From Eutrophocola sp964490145 (lineage in GTDB: Bacteria > Pseudomonadota > Gammaproteobacteria > Pseudomonadales > Pseudohongiellaceae), in assembly GCA_964490145.1 (NCBI GenBank), contig CAZBBS010000001.1:15820-79819 (forward strand): DNA of 64,000 nt. The letters run 5' to 3'. A program made the position numbers and the translations under genes. The notes beneath the pieces are model-generated. The model did not search any database and was not told the origin of the DNA. It was given only the letters and a program-made list of their open reading frames with translations. Shown here piece after piece: positions 8,583 to 18,082 of the stretch (position 1 is the stretch's first letter; each line of letters opens with the position of its first letter).

Positions 8583-10985
8583 ATGATCAAATCAGTTTCA
8601 TCCTGCATCAAGCTGAAGCAGGTAGCCGCCATCATGGCACTGGCTTCAATACCGCTTTACGGACAAGGTGCTGACCAACAGTCACCCGAAGCCCTGGTCC
8701 AGGAATATTGCGTCAATTGCCATAATTTTGAGGATTATTCCGGGGGTGTGGCTTTTGACCTGATGGACATGAATCACGTGGCCAAGGACCAGGCTGTCTG
8801 GGAAGAAGCCGTCAACAAACTGCGTGGCCGCCTGATGCCGCCTGCCGGTCAGCCCCAGCCGAAACAGGAAGATGTCAACAGGATGGTCAGCTTTCTGGAA
8901 ACCTCCATTGATGACAGCGCCGCCGAGAAGCGAATTGGTCACGTGCCTGTCCAGCGCCTGAACCGCACAGAATTTGCCACCATCGTCAGCGACCTGTTGG
9001 GCGTGACGGTGAATCCGGAAGATATCCTGCCCAGCGAAATCGAAGTGGAAGGCTTCGAGAATATCGCCAATGCACTGGGGGCTTCACCCGCTTTTCTGGA
9101 ACAGTACATCACCGCCACCCGTAATGTAGCAACCCGTGCCGTGGGTGACCCCCTTCCCAAATTTGCCAACGTGTTCCATGAACTGCCCAACCGGAATATC
9201 GGTTTTGCCGCCGGTAACAGCGCCTCACGCAATCACATCGATGGCTTTCCACTGGGCACCCGTGGCGGCATGAAATTCAGCCACTTCTTCCCCGCTGATG
9301 GTGAATACCGCTTCAGCATTCTCGACATTGATGCCGGCCTTTATCCGCGCGGCATGGAAACCGCAGCCACCATGGTGATTCTGGTTGATGGGGTTGAAGT
9401 GAACCGTGTCGATATCGGTGGACCGGAAGACCTGGCCATTGCCACCCGTGACGGTGTCGCCGGTGGTGATGTGATCCTGGCGAAAATTGCCGGGCTGTCT
9501 GCCGATGTCAAAGTGGGCACACATGACGTCATTGTCACCTTCATTGAACGTTCGTGGGCGGCCAGCAACAATGCCACTGGCAATGGTCGTGTCACCGGTA
9601 TGCCTATTGTCGGGCTTGGTGTGGAAGTGGAAGGTCCCTTTGATCCCAAGGGGCTGTCGATGAATGAAAGCCGGGAAAAGATCTTTGTCTGCGACCCCAG
9701 GGAAGCGGCCGAAGAAAGGCCCTGCGCCGAAAATATTGCCAGGCACCTGGCCACCCAGGCTTTCCGTCGCCCGGTAACTGATGAAGACCTCGACTGGCTG
9801 ATGCCTTTCTATGAAGTGGGCCGTGCCGAGGAAGGCGGCTTTAATGCCGGTGTTATCGAACTGGTCACCGCCATCCTGTCCAGCCCGGACTTCCTGTATC
9901 GCTCCATGCGCATCATTGAAGAGCAGCCGCGTCCGTTGAACGACCTGGAACTGGCCACTCGCCTGGCCTTCTTTCTGTGGAGCCAGGGACCTGACCAGGA
10001 ACTGATTTCCCTGGCCTCCGAAGGCTCACTGACAGATCCTGCCATCATGGAAGCCCAGGTGCACCGGATGCTGGACGATCCCAGAGCCAATGCCCTGATC
10101 GAAAACTTCGCCCTGGCCTGGCTTAACCTGGACGAACTGGACCAGATCCAGCCTGTGGATACCCGATTTAACGATGGCATGCGGACCAACTATGAAACCG
10201 AAATCCGCCTGTTCCTGAAAAGCATCCTGTTGGAAAACCGGCCCGTCCATGAACTGCTCACAGCAGACTGGACCTACGTGAATGACACGCTGGCCAGCCA
10301 GTATGAAATAGACGGTGTCTACGGTTCACAGTTCCGGCGGGTGACCCTGGAAAACCCGAATCGCTGGGGCATCCTGGGCAAAGGCGCCACCCTGCTGCGC
10401 ACCTCCTATGGTGACCGCACATCACCGGTACTGCGCGGTGCCTGGGTGCTGGACCGCATCATGGGCACACCGCCTGCACCACCGCCGCCGAATGTTGAGG
10501 TTGACCTGTCCATCCATGAAGGCGAAAAACCCACCACCTTGCGGGCACGCCTGGAAAGGCATCGTGAAAATCCGACCTGCATGGCCTGTCATGGCCTGAT
10601 CGATCCGCCCGGACTGGCCCTGGAAAATTTCGATGTCACCGGTCGCTGGCGTGATGTGGATGTCCAGGCGGATGCGCCGATCGACTCTTCAACGGTGCTG
10701 ACCAGCGGCATCAAGATCCATGGTCCGGTAGAACTGCGCAATCACCTGCTCAAACAGAAGGACCAGCTGCCAACTACGATCACCAAACGCCTGATGATGT
10801 ATGCACTTAACCGTGAAGTAGAATATTTCGACATGCCTTATGTCCGTGAAATCGTCAGCGGTGCGGAAGAAGACAACTACACGTTTGCATCAATCGTTAC
10901 AGGCCTGGTCAACCATCCGGTATTCCGCATGCAGGGCCCGGAAGAACATCACAATGACGCTGCCAGTGATCTGGCATCCAACTAA
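8583..10985 (+). CDS. DUF1592-family multi-domain cytochrome (planctomycete-like)
   Basis: About 800 residues. The chosen start gives a signal peptide (residues 1-28); GGAA lies at proper spacing. A haem-binding CVNCH is at residues 43-47 and a second CxxCH (CMACH) lies in the C-terminal quarter within TCMACHGLIDPPGLALENFD. Domain order follows the DUF1587-DUF1595-DUF1592-DUF1588-DUF1585 architecture common in Planctomycetes and some marine Proteobacteria: VQRLNRTEF, a beta-rich carbohydrate-binding-like middle (about 230-380), ARHLATQAFRRPV, RLAFFLWS, GILGKGATLLRTSYGDRTSPV, and KRLMMYALNREVEYFD near the end. Presumably a periplasmic electron-transfer enzyme; substrate unknown. Twelve bases before a DUF1552 gene, so co-transcribed. 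Confidence 0.88.
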   Translation: MIKSVSSCIKLKQVAAIMALASIPLYGQGADQQSPEALVQEYCVNCHNFEDYSGGVAFDLMDMNHVAKDQAVWEEAVNKLRGRLMPPAGQPQPKQEDVNRMVSFLETSIDDSAAEKRIGHVPVQRLNRTEFATIVSDLLGVTVNPEDILPSEIEVEGFENIANALGASPAFLEQYITATRNVATRAVGDPLPKFANVFHELPNRNIGFAAGNSASRNHIDGFPLGTRGGMKFSHFFPADGEYRFSILDIDAGLYPRGMETAATMVILVDGVEVNRVDIGGPEDLAIATRDGVAGGDVILAKIAGLSADVKVGTHDVIVTFIERSWAASNNATGNGRVTGMPIVGLGVEVEGPFDPKGLSMNESREKIFVCDPREAAEERPCAENIARHLATQAFRRPVTDEDLDWLMPFYEVGRAEEGGFNAGVIELVTAILSSPDFLYRSMRIIEEQPRPLNDLELATRLAFFLWSQGPDQELISLASEGSLTDPAIMEAQVHRMLDDPRANALIENFALAWLNLDELDQIQPVDTRFNDGMRTNYETEIRLFLKSILLENRPVHELLTADWTYVNDTLASQYEIDGVYGSQFRRVTLENPNRWGILGKGATLLRTSYGDRTSPVLRGAWVLDRIMGTPPAPPPPNVEVDLSIHEGEKPTTLRARLERHRENPTCMACHGLIDPPGLALENFDVTGRWRDVDVQADAPIDSSTVLTSGIKIHGPVELRNHLLKQKDQLPTTITKRLMMYALNREVEYFDMPYVREIVSGAEEDNYTFASIVTGLVNHPVFRMQGPEEHHNDAASDLASN

Positions 10986-10997
10986 GAGGGAACTCCC

Positions 10998-12338
10998 ATG
11001 GCGAAATTCCTGACCAAAAAACATCTTTCACGCCGCGCGCTGTTGCGAGGCAGCGGCGTCGCCCTGGCGCTTCCCTTTCTGGACGCCATGGTGCCGGCCA
11101 GTACTGCCCTGGCACAAGTGGATGCCATGCCAAAGAAACGTGCGGGATTCTTTTACCTGCCTCACGGCACCATCATGAACAACACCCCCTTTGGGGCCGA
11201 CGTGGACCAGTGGACCAGCACCGGTGCCGGCGACAGCTTCAAGATGGGCAAGATGCTATCCTCGCTTGAACCTTACAAAAATTATGTCACCACCTTCGAG
11301 AACCTGGAAAACAACTCAGCCCTGGGCTCAGTACATACCCTGAACCCGGCCACATGGTTGTCTTGCGTGCGCCCCGGAACAGGATCAGTGCCAGAACTGG
11401 CCACCACCCTTGACCAGGTGATTGCCCAGCAATTGGGCCAGGAAACAGCCCTGCCCTCACTGGAACTGGCGACCGAAACCACTATCCAGGTGGCAGCCGG
11501 TAATGGCGGTTTTTATGCGGTGACCACATCGTTCGCCTCACCCAACCAGCCGCTGCCAATGGAGTTTAATCCCCGCAAGGTCTTTATCCAGTTGATGGGG
11601 CCTTACGATACCCAGGAAGAACGCTCACGAATTCTGGAGAAAAACAAAAGCATCCTGGACATGATTGCTGATCGCACACGTTCACTGCAAAAAGACCTGG
11701 GTGCCGGCGACCGAGTACTGCTGTCCAACTATCTGGACACTATCAGGGAAATTGAACGTCGCGTACAGATTGCCAGTGATCAGGACCTGTCCGGCATGGA
11801 CATCCCGACAGCACCAGTTGGTGTGTTCGAGGATTTCGATGAACAGATCAAGATGATGTTTGACCTCCTTGCCCTGGCCTACCAGGCCGACCTCACCCGT
11901 GTCGGCACCCTGGTGATGGCAGCTGAAGGCACAGACCGTACCTATCCGCAGGTAAAAGTGGCCGGCGGCTTCCATCCGACCAGCCACCACACCAATGACC
12001 CCGGACGCATTCAGGATCTGATCCGTGTACAGACTTATCACATGGATCATTTCGGCCGCTTCATCAAGCGCCTGGCTGATACCCCGGACGGCGATGGCAG
12101 CATTCTGGATCATTCCCTGTTCCTGTATGGCTCCAACATGGGCAACAGTAACCAGCATGACAACTATCCGCTGCCGGAAATCCTGGTGGGCGGTGCCAGT
12201 GGTGCCCATAAGGGCGGCAAGAACATCACGCCGCCAGAGCGCACCCCCCTGGCCAATGTACATCTGACCATTCTCGACAAGCTGGGCATTCCCCAGGACA
12301 GTTTTGGCAACAGCACTGGCATCCTGTCAGATGTTTAA
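10998..12338 (+). CDS. DUF1552 protein, Tat-exported (copy 2)
   Basis: A 446-residue paralogue of the protein at 6907-8259, with the same order of motifs: Tat signal LSRRALLRGSG, PHGTIMNN, SVHTLNPATWLS, SHHTNDPGRIQ, LFLYGSNMGNSNQHDNYP and C-terminal LDKLGIP. GAGGGAAC precedes the ATG. It follows the DUF1592 cytochrome by 12 bases and precedes the metallo-hydrolase by 16 bases, so it is the second gene of a four-gene run. DUF1552 has no known activity; its constant pairing with DUF1592 cytochromes suggests a partner subunit or co-substrate enzyme in the periplasm. Confidence 0.9.
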   Translation: MAKFLTKKHLSRRALLRGSGVALALPFLDAMVPASTALAQVDAMPKKRAGFFYLPHGTIMNNTPFGADVDQWTSTGAGDSFKMGKMLSSLEPYKNYVTTFENLENNSALGSVHTLNPATWLSCVRPGTGSVPELATTLDQVIAQQLGQETALPSLELATETTIQVAAGNGGFYAVTTSFASPNQPLPMEFNPRKVFIQLMGPYDTQEERSRILEKNKSILDMIADRTRSLQKDLGAGDRVLLSNYLDTIREIERRVQIASDQDLSGMDIPTAPVGVFEDFDEQIKMMFDLLALAYQADLTRVGTLVMAAEGTDRTYPQVKVAGGFHPTSHHTNDPGRIQDLIRVQTYHMDHFGRFIKRLADTPDGDGSILDHSLFLYGSNMGNSNQHDNYPLPEILVGGASGAHKGGKNITPPERTPLANVHLTILDKLGIPQDSFGNSTGILSDV

Positions 12339-12354
12339 TCACCAGAAACACACG

Positions 12355-13323
12355 ATGAAAAAAATGCATTACCGAAGACATGTTTTAAAGGCCGGCATCA
12401 GCCTGGCTTCAGCCTCCCTGCTGGGCGGTTTAACCAGTTGTTCCAGTGAACAGGACAACGCCACCGCAGAAAGCGCTGCTCCTGCACTTGTCGCCCCGAC
12501 CGTGCTGCCCACCCGTGAGCTGAATGATCGTGTCAGCGTCATCAGTGGCGCTCCTGGCAATGTCCTGGCAATGCGCACGGATGATGGATACCTGCTGGTG
12601 GACAGCGGCTCCCGGGCTTTGGCTCCATCAGTACAGCTGACCCTGGAAGACAATCAGGTGCACACCCTGATCAACACCCATTACCACCCTGACCAGTCAG
12701 GCGGCAACGTCCTGTTCGGTGATTCCGGTGCAGCCATTCATGCCCATGAAATCACGCGTCAGTGGCTGAGTTCAGACTACTACATCCCTGCTGAAGACCG
12801 CTGGGTTCCTGCACTCGCAGAGGCTGGCCGACCTACGCATACTTTCCGGAAAACCGAATCACTGACTATTGCCGGTGAACAGATAGACATCGGCTATTTG
12901 CTCGAAGCCCATACCCGTGGCGACGCCTACGTATACCTGCGCGATTCCAACATCCTGGCGGTTGGCGATGTCGCCTCACCGCTACGCGACCCCGCCCTGG
13001 ACTGGTATGCCGGTGCCTGGCTGGGTGGCCGTGTTAATGCCATGGATGATCTGCTGAATCTGGCAAATACCGACACCCTGATTGTTCCGGCTTATGGCGA
13101 TGTCATGACCCTGGCCCAGTACCAGGCCGAGCGCGACATGATGTGGCACCTGTGGGAGCGATGCTCCATGCTGGTCAACAGTGGACGCAGTGCCCAGGAT
13201 ATCCTGGAGGCAGGCGTGATGGATGAAATCGACCGGACCTTTGATGATCCTTACAAGTTTCTTTACGACGTGGCCAAGGGACTATGGGCCCACTACACCA
13301 ATTTCGGCGGTAACGTAGTGTGA
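12355..13323 (+). CDS. Metallo-beta-lactamase-fold lipoprotein with Tat-type signal
   Basis: About 322 residues from ATG 12355; the longer frame begins inside the previous gene and is rejected. The N-terminus has twin arginines (YRRHVLKAG) and then a lipobox LTSC, so a Tat-exported lipoprotein is predicted. The metallo-beta-lactamase motif reads THYHPDQSGGN: the first two histidines and the aspartate are present, but the usual final histidine of HxHxDH is glutamine. Later ligand candidates are HTRGD and VGDVAS. The combination suggests an envelope-bound hydrolase related to quinoprotein-relay-type MBL proteins; substrate unknown. It lies between DUF1552 and the ankyrin gene. Confidence 0.8.
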   Translation: MKKMHYRRHVLKAGISLASASLLGGLTSCSSEQDNATAESAAPALVAPTVLPTRELNDRVSVISGAPGNVLAMRTDDGYLLVDSGSRALAPSVQLTLEDNQVHTLINTHYHPDQSGGNVLFGDSGAAIHAHEITRQWLSSDYYIPAEDRWVPALAEAGRPTHTFRKTESLTIAGEQIDIGYLLEAHTRGDAYVYLRDSNILAVGDVASPLRDPALDWYAGAWLGGRVNAMDDLLNLANTDTLIVPAYGDVMTLAQYQAERDMMWHLWERCSMLVNSGRSAQDILEAGVMDEIDRTFDDPYKFLYDVAKGLWAHYTNFGGNVV

Positions 13324-13350
13324 TTTTTCCCCTGAAATTGACTTTTTGCC

Positions 13351-13434
13351 CGTGGGCCGCGTTGCAGCCGTACTCGAATGCTCATGTACTGCCGTGTACA
13401 CTCCGCTTCTCCGTGCAACTGCGCCTTGCCCACG
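13351..13434. repeat. Imperfect palindromic intergenic repeat (copy A)
   Basis: The outer arms are CGTGGGC (13351-13357) and GCCCACG (13428-13434), with inner arms GTTGCA (13361-13366) and TGCAAC (13414-13419). The centre contains GTAC, six bases, GTAC and then CGCTTCTCCG. A similarly organised centre occurs at 48210-48240, so this looks like a member of a dispersed structured repeat family. It sits between the metallo-hydrolase and ankyrin genes and could act as an mRNA-processing or stabilising element. Confidence 0.55.
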
Positions 13435-13483
13435 ACCCAAAATCCTAATTTCCTGACTGTTTATTATGGAATGATTTACTGAC

Positions 13484-15043
13484 ATGTTTTTACGAAATTA
13501 TTTCTCAGCAATACTGTTAATTGGTCTTACCAATACTGTTTTGGCCCAGACCTCCCTAATTGATCTGATCAAGGCGGAGCGAACAGATGAAGCCCTGGCG
13601 GCGATTGCTGCGGGTGCTGATGTGAATGCGGCGTTGCCGGATGGCACGACGCCGTTGATGTATGCCACGTATTCGGTCAATCATGAGGTAGCACGGGCAC
13701 TGATCGCCGCTGGCGCAAAGGCGGATGTGACCAACAACTTTGGTGCCACGCCACTGGCTGAAGCCACGAAGCTGGATGACGGCGTGCTGGTCCGCATGTT
13801 GCTGGAAGCCGGTGCTGATCCCGACTCACCTAACCTGGATAACCAGACCGCCCTGATGCTGACTTCCTTTATTGGCAATGTGCAGATTGCACAGATGCTG
13901 CTGGATGCCGGCGCTGATGTGAATGCCGTGGAAACGTTCCGTGGCCAGACTGCCCTGATGTGGGCGGCTGCAGAGAATCATCCTGATGTTGCCGAGCTTC
14001 TGATCGCCAGTGGCGCTGATGTCTCTGTCAAAGCGGTGCACGATGACTGGCCCCGGCAGATGACTTCCGAGCCCCGCGCCCAGTTCCGCCCGACCGGCGG
14101 TCTCACTGCCCTGCTGTATGCCACCCGCTCCGGTTGCTACCGCTGTGCTGTCGCCATCGTTGAAGCCGGTGCCGACATCAATCAGCCCAACCCTGACGGT
14201 GTCACGCCCTTGCTCAACGCCATTGATAACAAGAGTTTTGATATTGCCATGTACCTCATTGATCAGGGTGCCAAGGTTGATGTCTGGGACATGAATGGTC
14301 GCACCCCCCTTTACCTGGCCGTGGACATGAACTCCTTCACACCGCGCTTTTTCGGCGGTTTTGGTGATTCCTTCAATCCGACTGGCGATGACGACAAGAA
14401 CACCACTGCCATGGATATCGTCCATCGCCTGATTGAGATGGGGGTGGATGTGAACCACCAGCTGACCCGCATGCGCCCCAACGGCCCCGGTCGTGGACGC
14501 TTTGCCGACTACGACATGCGTGGCGGTGCCAGTGCCCTGATGGTCGCCACATTCACTCACGATTATGAAGCTATTGAAGTACTGCTGGCCAATGGTGCCG
14601 AAGTGGATTTACCCAATGTCTTCCGCATCACCCCGCTGATGTACGCCGCCGGTATGAGCGGCAATGGCCGCGGACCGACAGGTTCCACCAGTGAGGATAC
14701 CGAGGAGAAAGCTCTCCGCACCATCAACCTGCTGCTGGATGCCGGTGCCGACATCAACGCCCAGGTCACCAAGAGCCACACTTTTACCGCACAGTTGGAT
14801 ACCTACATCCAGGGCAAGGACAACGAAGGTCAGACAGCATTGCATGCCGCCGCTGAATTCGGCTGGGACAAGGTGGCAAAACTGCTGGTAGATCGTGGTG
14901 CCGATACATCCATTCGGGATGGACAGGGCAAAACTCCGCTCGATCTCGCCCTGGAAGAAGTGGTGCAGCGTACGGGCCCGGGCCGTAAAGCCTCTCCTGA
15001 AGGCCGCCAGGCTATCGTTGCCCTGCTTTCAGACCTGCCCTGA
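13484..15043 (+). CDS. Exported ankyrin-repeat protein
   Basis: A 519-residue protein with a signal peptide (residues 1-21, cleavage after VLA) followed by about nine to ten ankyrin repeats from residue 30 to the end. Typical repeat cores are DGTTPLMYAT, GQTALMWAAAENH, GVTPLLNAID and GQTALHAAAEFG with AGADVN turns. A spacer of about 40 residues near 280-330 breaks the solenoid. Ankyrin arrays bind proteins; no enzymatic domain is visible. Export indicates a periplasmic partner, and the gene order implies that this may be the DUF1592, DUF1552 or MBL product. It is separated from the MBL gene by a palindromic repeat. Confidence 0.9.
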   Translation: MFLRNYFSAILLIGLTNTVLAQTSLIDLIKAERTDEALAAIAAGADVNAALPDGTTPLMYATYSVNHEVARALIAAGAKADVTNNFGATPLAEATKLDDGVLVRMLLEAGADPDSPNLDNQTALMLTSFIGNVQIAQMLLDAGADVNAVETFRGQTALMWAAAENHPDVAELLIASGADVSVKAVHDDWPRQMTSEPRAQFRPTGGLTALLYATRSGCYRCAVAIVEAGADINQPNPDGVTPLLNAIDNKSFDIAMYLIDQGAKVDVWDMNGRTPLYLAVDMNSFTPRFFGGFGDSFNPTGDDDKNTTAMDIVHRLIEMGVDVNHQLTRMRPNGPGRGRFADYDMRGGASALMVATFTHDYEAIEVLLANGAEVDLPNVFRITPLMYAAGMSGNGRGPTGSTSEDTEEKALRTINLLLDAGADINAQVTKSHTFTAQLDTYIQGKDNEGQTALHAAAEFGWDKVAKLLVDRGADTSIRDGQGKTPLDLALEEVVQRTGPGRKASPEGRQAIVALLSDLP

Positions 15044-15065
15044 TCCACTGACAGCCTCAGTCACC

Positions 15066-16013
15066 ATGCAGCAGGACAAGTACACGATGTTCGTGAACCG
15101 CCTGCGCAAGGTGCTCACGCATCGCCGTAAAAAAGCCCGCCAGCAGGGAGTCAGCTGCTGGCGGCTCTATGACCTGGACCTGCCTGAATTTCCCTTTGCC
15201 ATCGACCTCTACGATGAGCACGTCTATGTGGCCGAATACCAGCGCAAACATAATCTGAATGAATCCGAATACCAGGACTGGCTGGCACTAAGCAAACAGT
15301 GCATCAGTGATGTCCTGGAGGTTCCGGTTGCCCATATCCACCTGAAACAACGCAAGGTGATTGCCGAACGCCAGGATCAGTACAGCCGCCTGACAAAAAC
15401 CAACCGCAAGCACGTAGTACACGAACATGGACTGAAATTCCTGGTCAACCTGGATGACTACCTGGACACCGGTCTTTTTCTCGACCATCGTCCTACCCGA
15501 CTGATGGTACGCGAGATGTGCAAGGATAATCAGGTATTGAACCTGTTTGCCTATACCGGATCATTTTCCGTGTATGCCGCAGCCGCCGGGGCAGAAAAAG
15601 TCACCACGGTGGATCTGTCAAACACCTACATCGACTGGGCCAACGAAAATTTTGACATCAATGGTCTGGACACGAATAGACATACCTTCATTGCTGCCGA
15701 TGTCATGGCTTGGCTACCCAAAGCCTGGACGGAAAGTTTTGATCTGATCGTGTGCGATCCTCCCACCTTCAGCAACAGCAAAAAGATGGATGGCACGTTC
15801 GATGTGCAGCGCGATCATCCGGCCCTCATCAACCAGTGCCTGAGATTGCTCAAACCGGACGGTGTGCTCATCTTCAGCACCAACAACCGCCGCTTCAGGT
15901 TGTACGACGAACACATTGATACGAACAACATCAGGGACATCACCCGTCAGACCACCGGTTTTGATTTTGAAAACAAACTGGATCGCCTGTGTTACCGCAT
16001 TGGCAAATCCTGA
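15066..16013 (+). CDS. RlmK-like class I methyltransferase
   Basis: A 315-residue cytosolic SAM-dependent methyltransferase resembling the C-terminal (RlmK, 23S rRNA m7G2069) half of RlmKL. The start at 15066 is preferred because the longer frame begins inside the ankyrin gene. Visible features are LFLDHRPTRLMV, the SAM motif NLFAYTGSFSVYAAAAGA, the acidic VTTVDLSNTY, and catalytic DPPTFSNSKKM. The N-terminal 100 residues give the PUA-like/RlmK lead-in. A stand-alone RlmK without the THUMP-RlmL half suggests a split arrangement or another RNA target. Confidence 0.8.
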   Translation: MQQDKYTMFVNRLRKVLTHRRKKARQQGVSCWRLYDLDLPEFPFAIDLYDEHVYVAEYQRKHNLNESEYQDWLALSKQCISDVLEVPVAHIHLKQRKVIAERQDQYSRLTKTNRKHVVHEHGLKFLVNLDDYLDTGLFLDHRPTRLMVREMCKDNQVLNLFAYTGSFSVYAAAAGAEKVTTVDLSNTYIDWANENFDINGLDTNRHTFIAADVMAWLPKAWTESFDLIVCDPPTFSNSKKMDGTFDVQRDHPALINQCLRLLKPDGVLIFSTNNRRFRLYDEHIDTNNIRDITRQTTGFDFENKLDRLCYRIGKS

Positions 16014-16070
16014 CCCTGCCTGTGTTTCAGCCTCCGAAGCCGTGCTGATTGGCGCAGGGTTCTGTGCCTT

Positions 16071-17345
16071 TTATTTGCCTGTATCCAGTTGACTGGCTTT
16101 TTCCATATCGCCAATCACCTGTCTTGATGCCATGAACAGCAGGGCACTGGAGCCCAGCGCCGCCAGCGGCAGCAGCAACATGGCATACCGTATCGCCTGC
16201 CCGCCGTAGGAATCTGAAAAGCTGTCAGTCAGATAACCCACCAGAAAGGGCCCCAGTCCTAGACCGATCAGGTTCAGCAGCAACTGGAAACATGCCGCCG
16301 CTGTTGCCCGCATCCGCAGAGGGCTGACACTCTGCATGACCGCCCATACCGGTCCGAACTGGGTATTGGCCATAAATGCGGCGATGCCAAGAGCCGCTAT
16401 TACCAGCCAGAGCGAATCAGACAAGAGAAAGACCAGCTGGGCAGGAAACACGATCGCCGCTGCGATGGCCGGAAAGAGCAGTTTGCGCTGTTCAAACTGT
16501 CGACCGAGGTAGTCAGCAATGAAGCCGCCGCTGATGGCCCCGCAGAACCCCAACAACCCGAATACCAGGCCAAACAGCAGGCCATTCTGGGCCGGGGACA
16601 GTCCATGGATACGCCCCATGAATGCCGGACCCCAGATAGTGGTACCGAACAATGGCCAGGCATTGAGAGCTGTGGCAAATAGCATGCAGACAAAGGTGGG
16701 CTGCCGAAAGAGAAACCCGGCCGTGAATGACAGGGGAAATTTATTGTTGCCTGCAGCAGTGCCATGCGGGGTTTTGCGTTCAGGCTCCTGCAGAGTAAAC
16801 CTGATCAGGATAGCCATGATCAGACCAGGCAACCCCAGCAGCATCAAGGTGACCCGCCAGCCATACTGGGCACTGAGATACCCCGCCGCAGACAGACCAA
16901 GAATAATACCCAGAGACGGGCCAGCACCGAAAAAGGCCATGGCCCTGGCGCGGGTATTACTGGGAAATTCATCCGCCAGCATGGAAACGGAGGGTGCCAG
17001 CTGGGTCGCTTCCCCGGCGGCCAGAAACAGGCGACCAACAAGAATGTGATAAATATTGGCGGCAAACCCTGTCAGGCTGGTGGCCAGGCTGAATACCATC
17101 AACCCCATCGCCACAATATTGCGCCGGTTTCCATAATCAGCCCATACCGCTATCGGGATACCGGCAAGACCATAGAGCACTGCAAAACCGAATCCGGTCA
17201 CCAGCCCCATGACTGTATCGGACACCTGCATGTCGTGCTTGATGGCTTCGAGCAAAATCCCGATCACTGACCTGTCGATCAGGCTGACCGCATACACCAG
17301 GGTCAGCATCAGCAGGGTCCAGTAAGAACGCTTGAATATTGTCAT
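16071..17345 (-). CDS. MFS transporter, spinster-like
   Basis: A 424-residue inner-membrane transporter with about twelve hydrophobic segments. LIDRSVIGIL in helix 1, the loop AVWADYGNRRNIV and GEATQLAPSVSMLADEFP in helix 4 resemble the spinster-type MFS group found with aromatic or steroid-like catabolic genes in marine and soil Proteobacteria. The substrate is unknown. It is divergent from the SnoaL-like gene at 17462, with a 116-base spacer; convergent with the methyltransferase at 15066. Confidence 0.82.
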   Translation of the reverse strand: MTIFKRSYWTLLMLTLVYAVSLIDRSVIGILLEAIKHDMQVSDTVMGLVTGFGFAVLYGLAGIPIAVWADYGNRRNIVAMGLMVFSLATSLTGFAANIYHILVGRLFLAAGEATQLAPSVSMLADEFPSNTRARAMAFFGAGPSLGIILGLSAAGYLSAQYGWRVTLMLLGLPGLIMAILIRFTLQEPERKTPHGTAAGNNKFPLSFTAGFLFRQPTFVCMLFATALNAWPLFGTTIWGPAFMGRIHGLSPAQNGLLFGLVFGLLGFCGAISGGFIADYLGRQFEQRKLLFPAIAAAIVFPAQLVFLLSDSLWLVIAALGIAAFMANTQFGPVWAVMQSVSPLRMRATAAACFQLLLNLIGLGLGPFLVGYLTDSFSDSYGGQAIRYAMLLLPLAALGSSALLFMASRQVIGDMEKASQLDTGK

Positions 17346-17461
17346 GACGGTAAAGCACCTGTTCTTATTCTTGTGACTTGCATTGTGATTAAGACAACTG
17401 CAAGGTTATAGTCGATCTTCATCACTGATATTATCCTTTTCCACTAGCGGGAGGAAAAATA

Positions 17462-18064
17462 ATGACAAGCCCTGACACGACCTGTAATACCTTGATGGCA
17501 ATGCCCAGGCAATCCAGCCAGATGATTGGCTTCATGCTATTGGTCATGGTGTTGTCATGCTTTTCGTTCTCCGGTGTTTTTGCCCAGGAATATGATGACC
17601 AGTACGCCAGGGATCGGGCAGAAATCGAGGACCTGCAAGCCCGCTATCTGTTTGCCTTCGACTGGCAGGATGGCGAAGCCTACGCCTCAACCTTCACTGA
17701 AGACGGCATCCTGGATTTTGCCGGTGGTGTCATCAAGGGGCGCGCAGCAATCCAGGAGGAAATCGAAACTTTCGGCATCATGCTCGACAAGCGTAATGCT
17801 GCCCTGCTGCCTGAACGGCCGGCCCGACTGCGCCATTACATATCCAACGTCATCATCAAGGTTGAGGGCGATACCGCCAAGAGCCGATCATACTGGTGGG
17901 AATTCAATAATGACCAGAGGGACCGCACACCCTATGTCGGCGCCTATGGACATTACGAGGATGACCTGAAGAAAGTGAATGGCCAGTGGCTGTTTTCGAA
18001 ACGAAAGATCTATAACGAACGCCGGGCAGAAATGGCATCCGGTGATGAGTCCCCTGGCTGGTAA
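17462..18064 (+). CDS. Exported SnoaL/NTF2-like protein
   Basis: A 200-residue protein with GGGAGG six bases before ATG 17462. A hydrophobic signal segment at about residues 22-41 ends in VFAQ. The mature part is a SnoaL_4/NTF2-like cone: EIEDLQARYLFAFDWQDGEAY, FTEDGILDFAGG, RHYISNVIIKVEGD, and WLFSKRKI. Members of this fold are small enzymes or ligand-binding domains; in Proteobacteria, many neighbour MFS transporters and steroid-like catabolism genes. Activity here is unknown. Confidence 0.8.
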   Translation: MTSPDTTCNTLMAMPRQSSQMIGFMLLVMVLSCFSFSGVFAQEYDDQYARDRAEIEDLQARYLFAFDWQDGEAYASTFTEDGILDFAGGVIKGRAAIQEEIETFGIMLDKRNAALLPERPARLRHYISNVIIKVEGDTAKSRSYWWEFNNDQRDRTPYVGAYGHYEDDLKKVNGQWLFSKRKIYNERRAEMASGDESPGW

Positions 18065-18082
18065 GTACCGGTCTTTCAGGAA

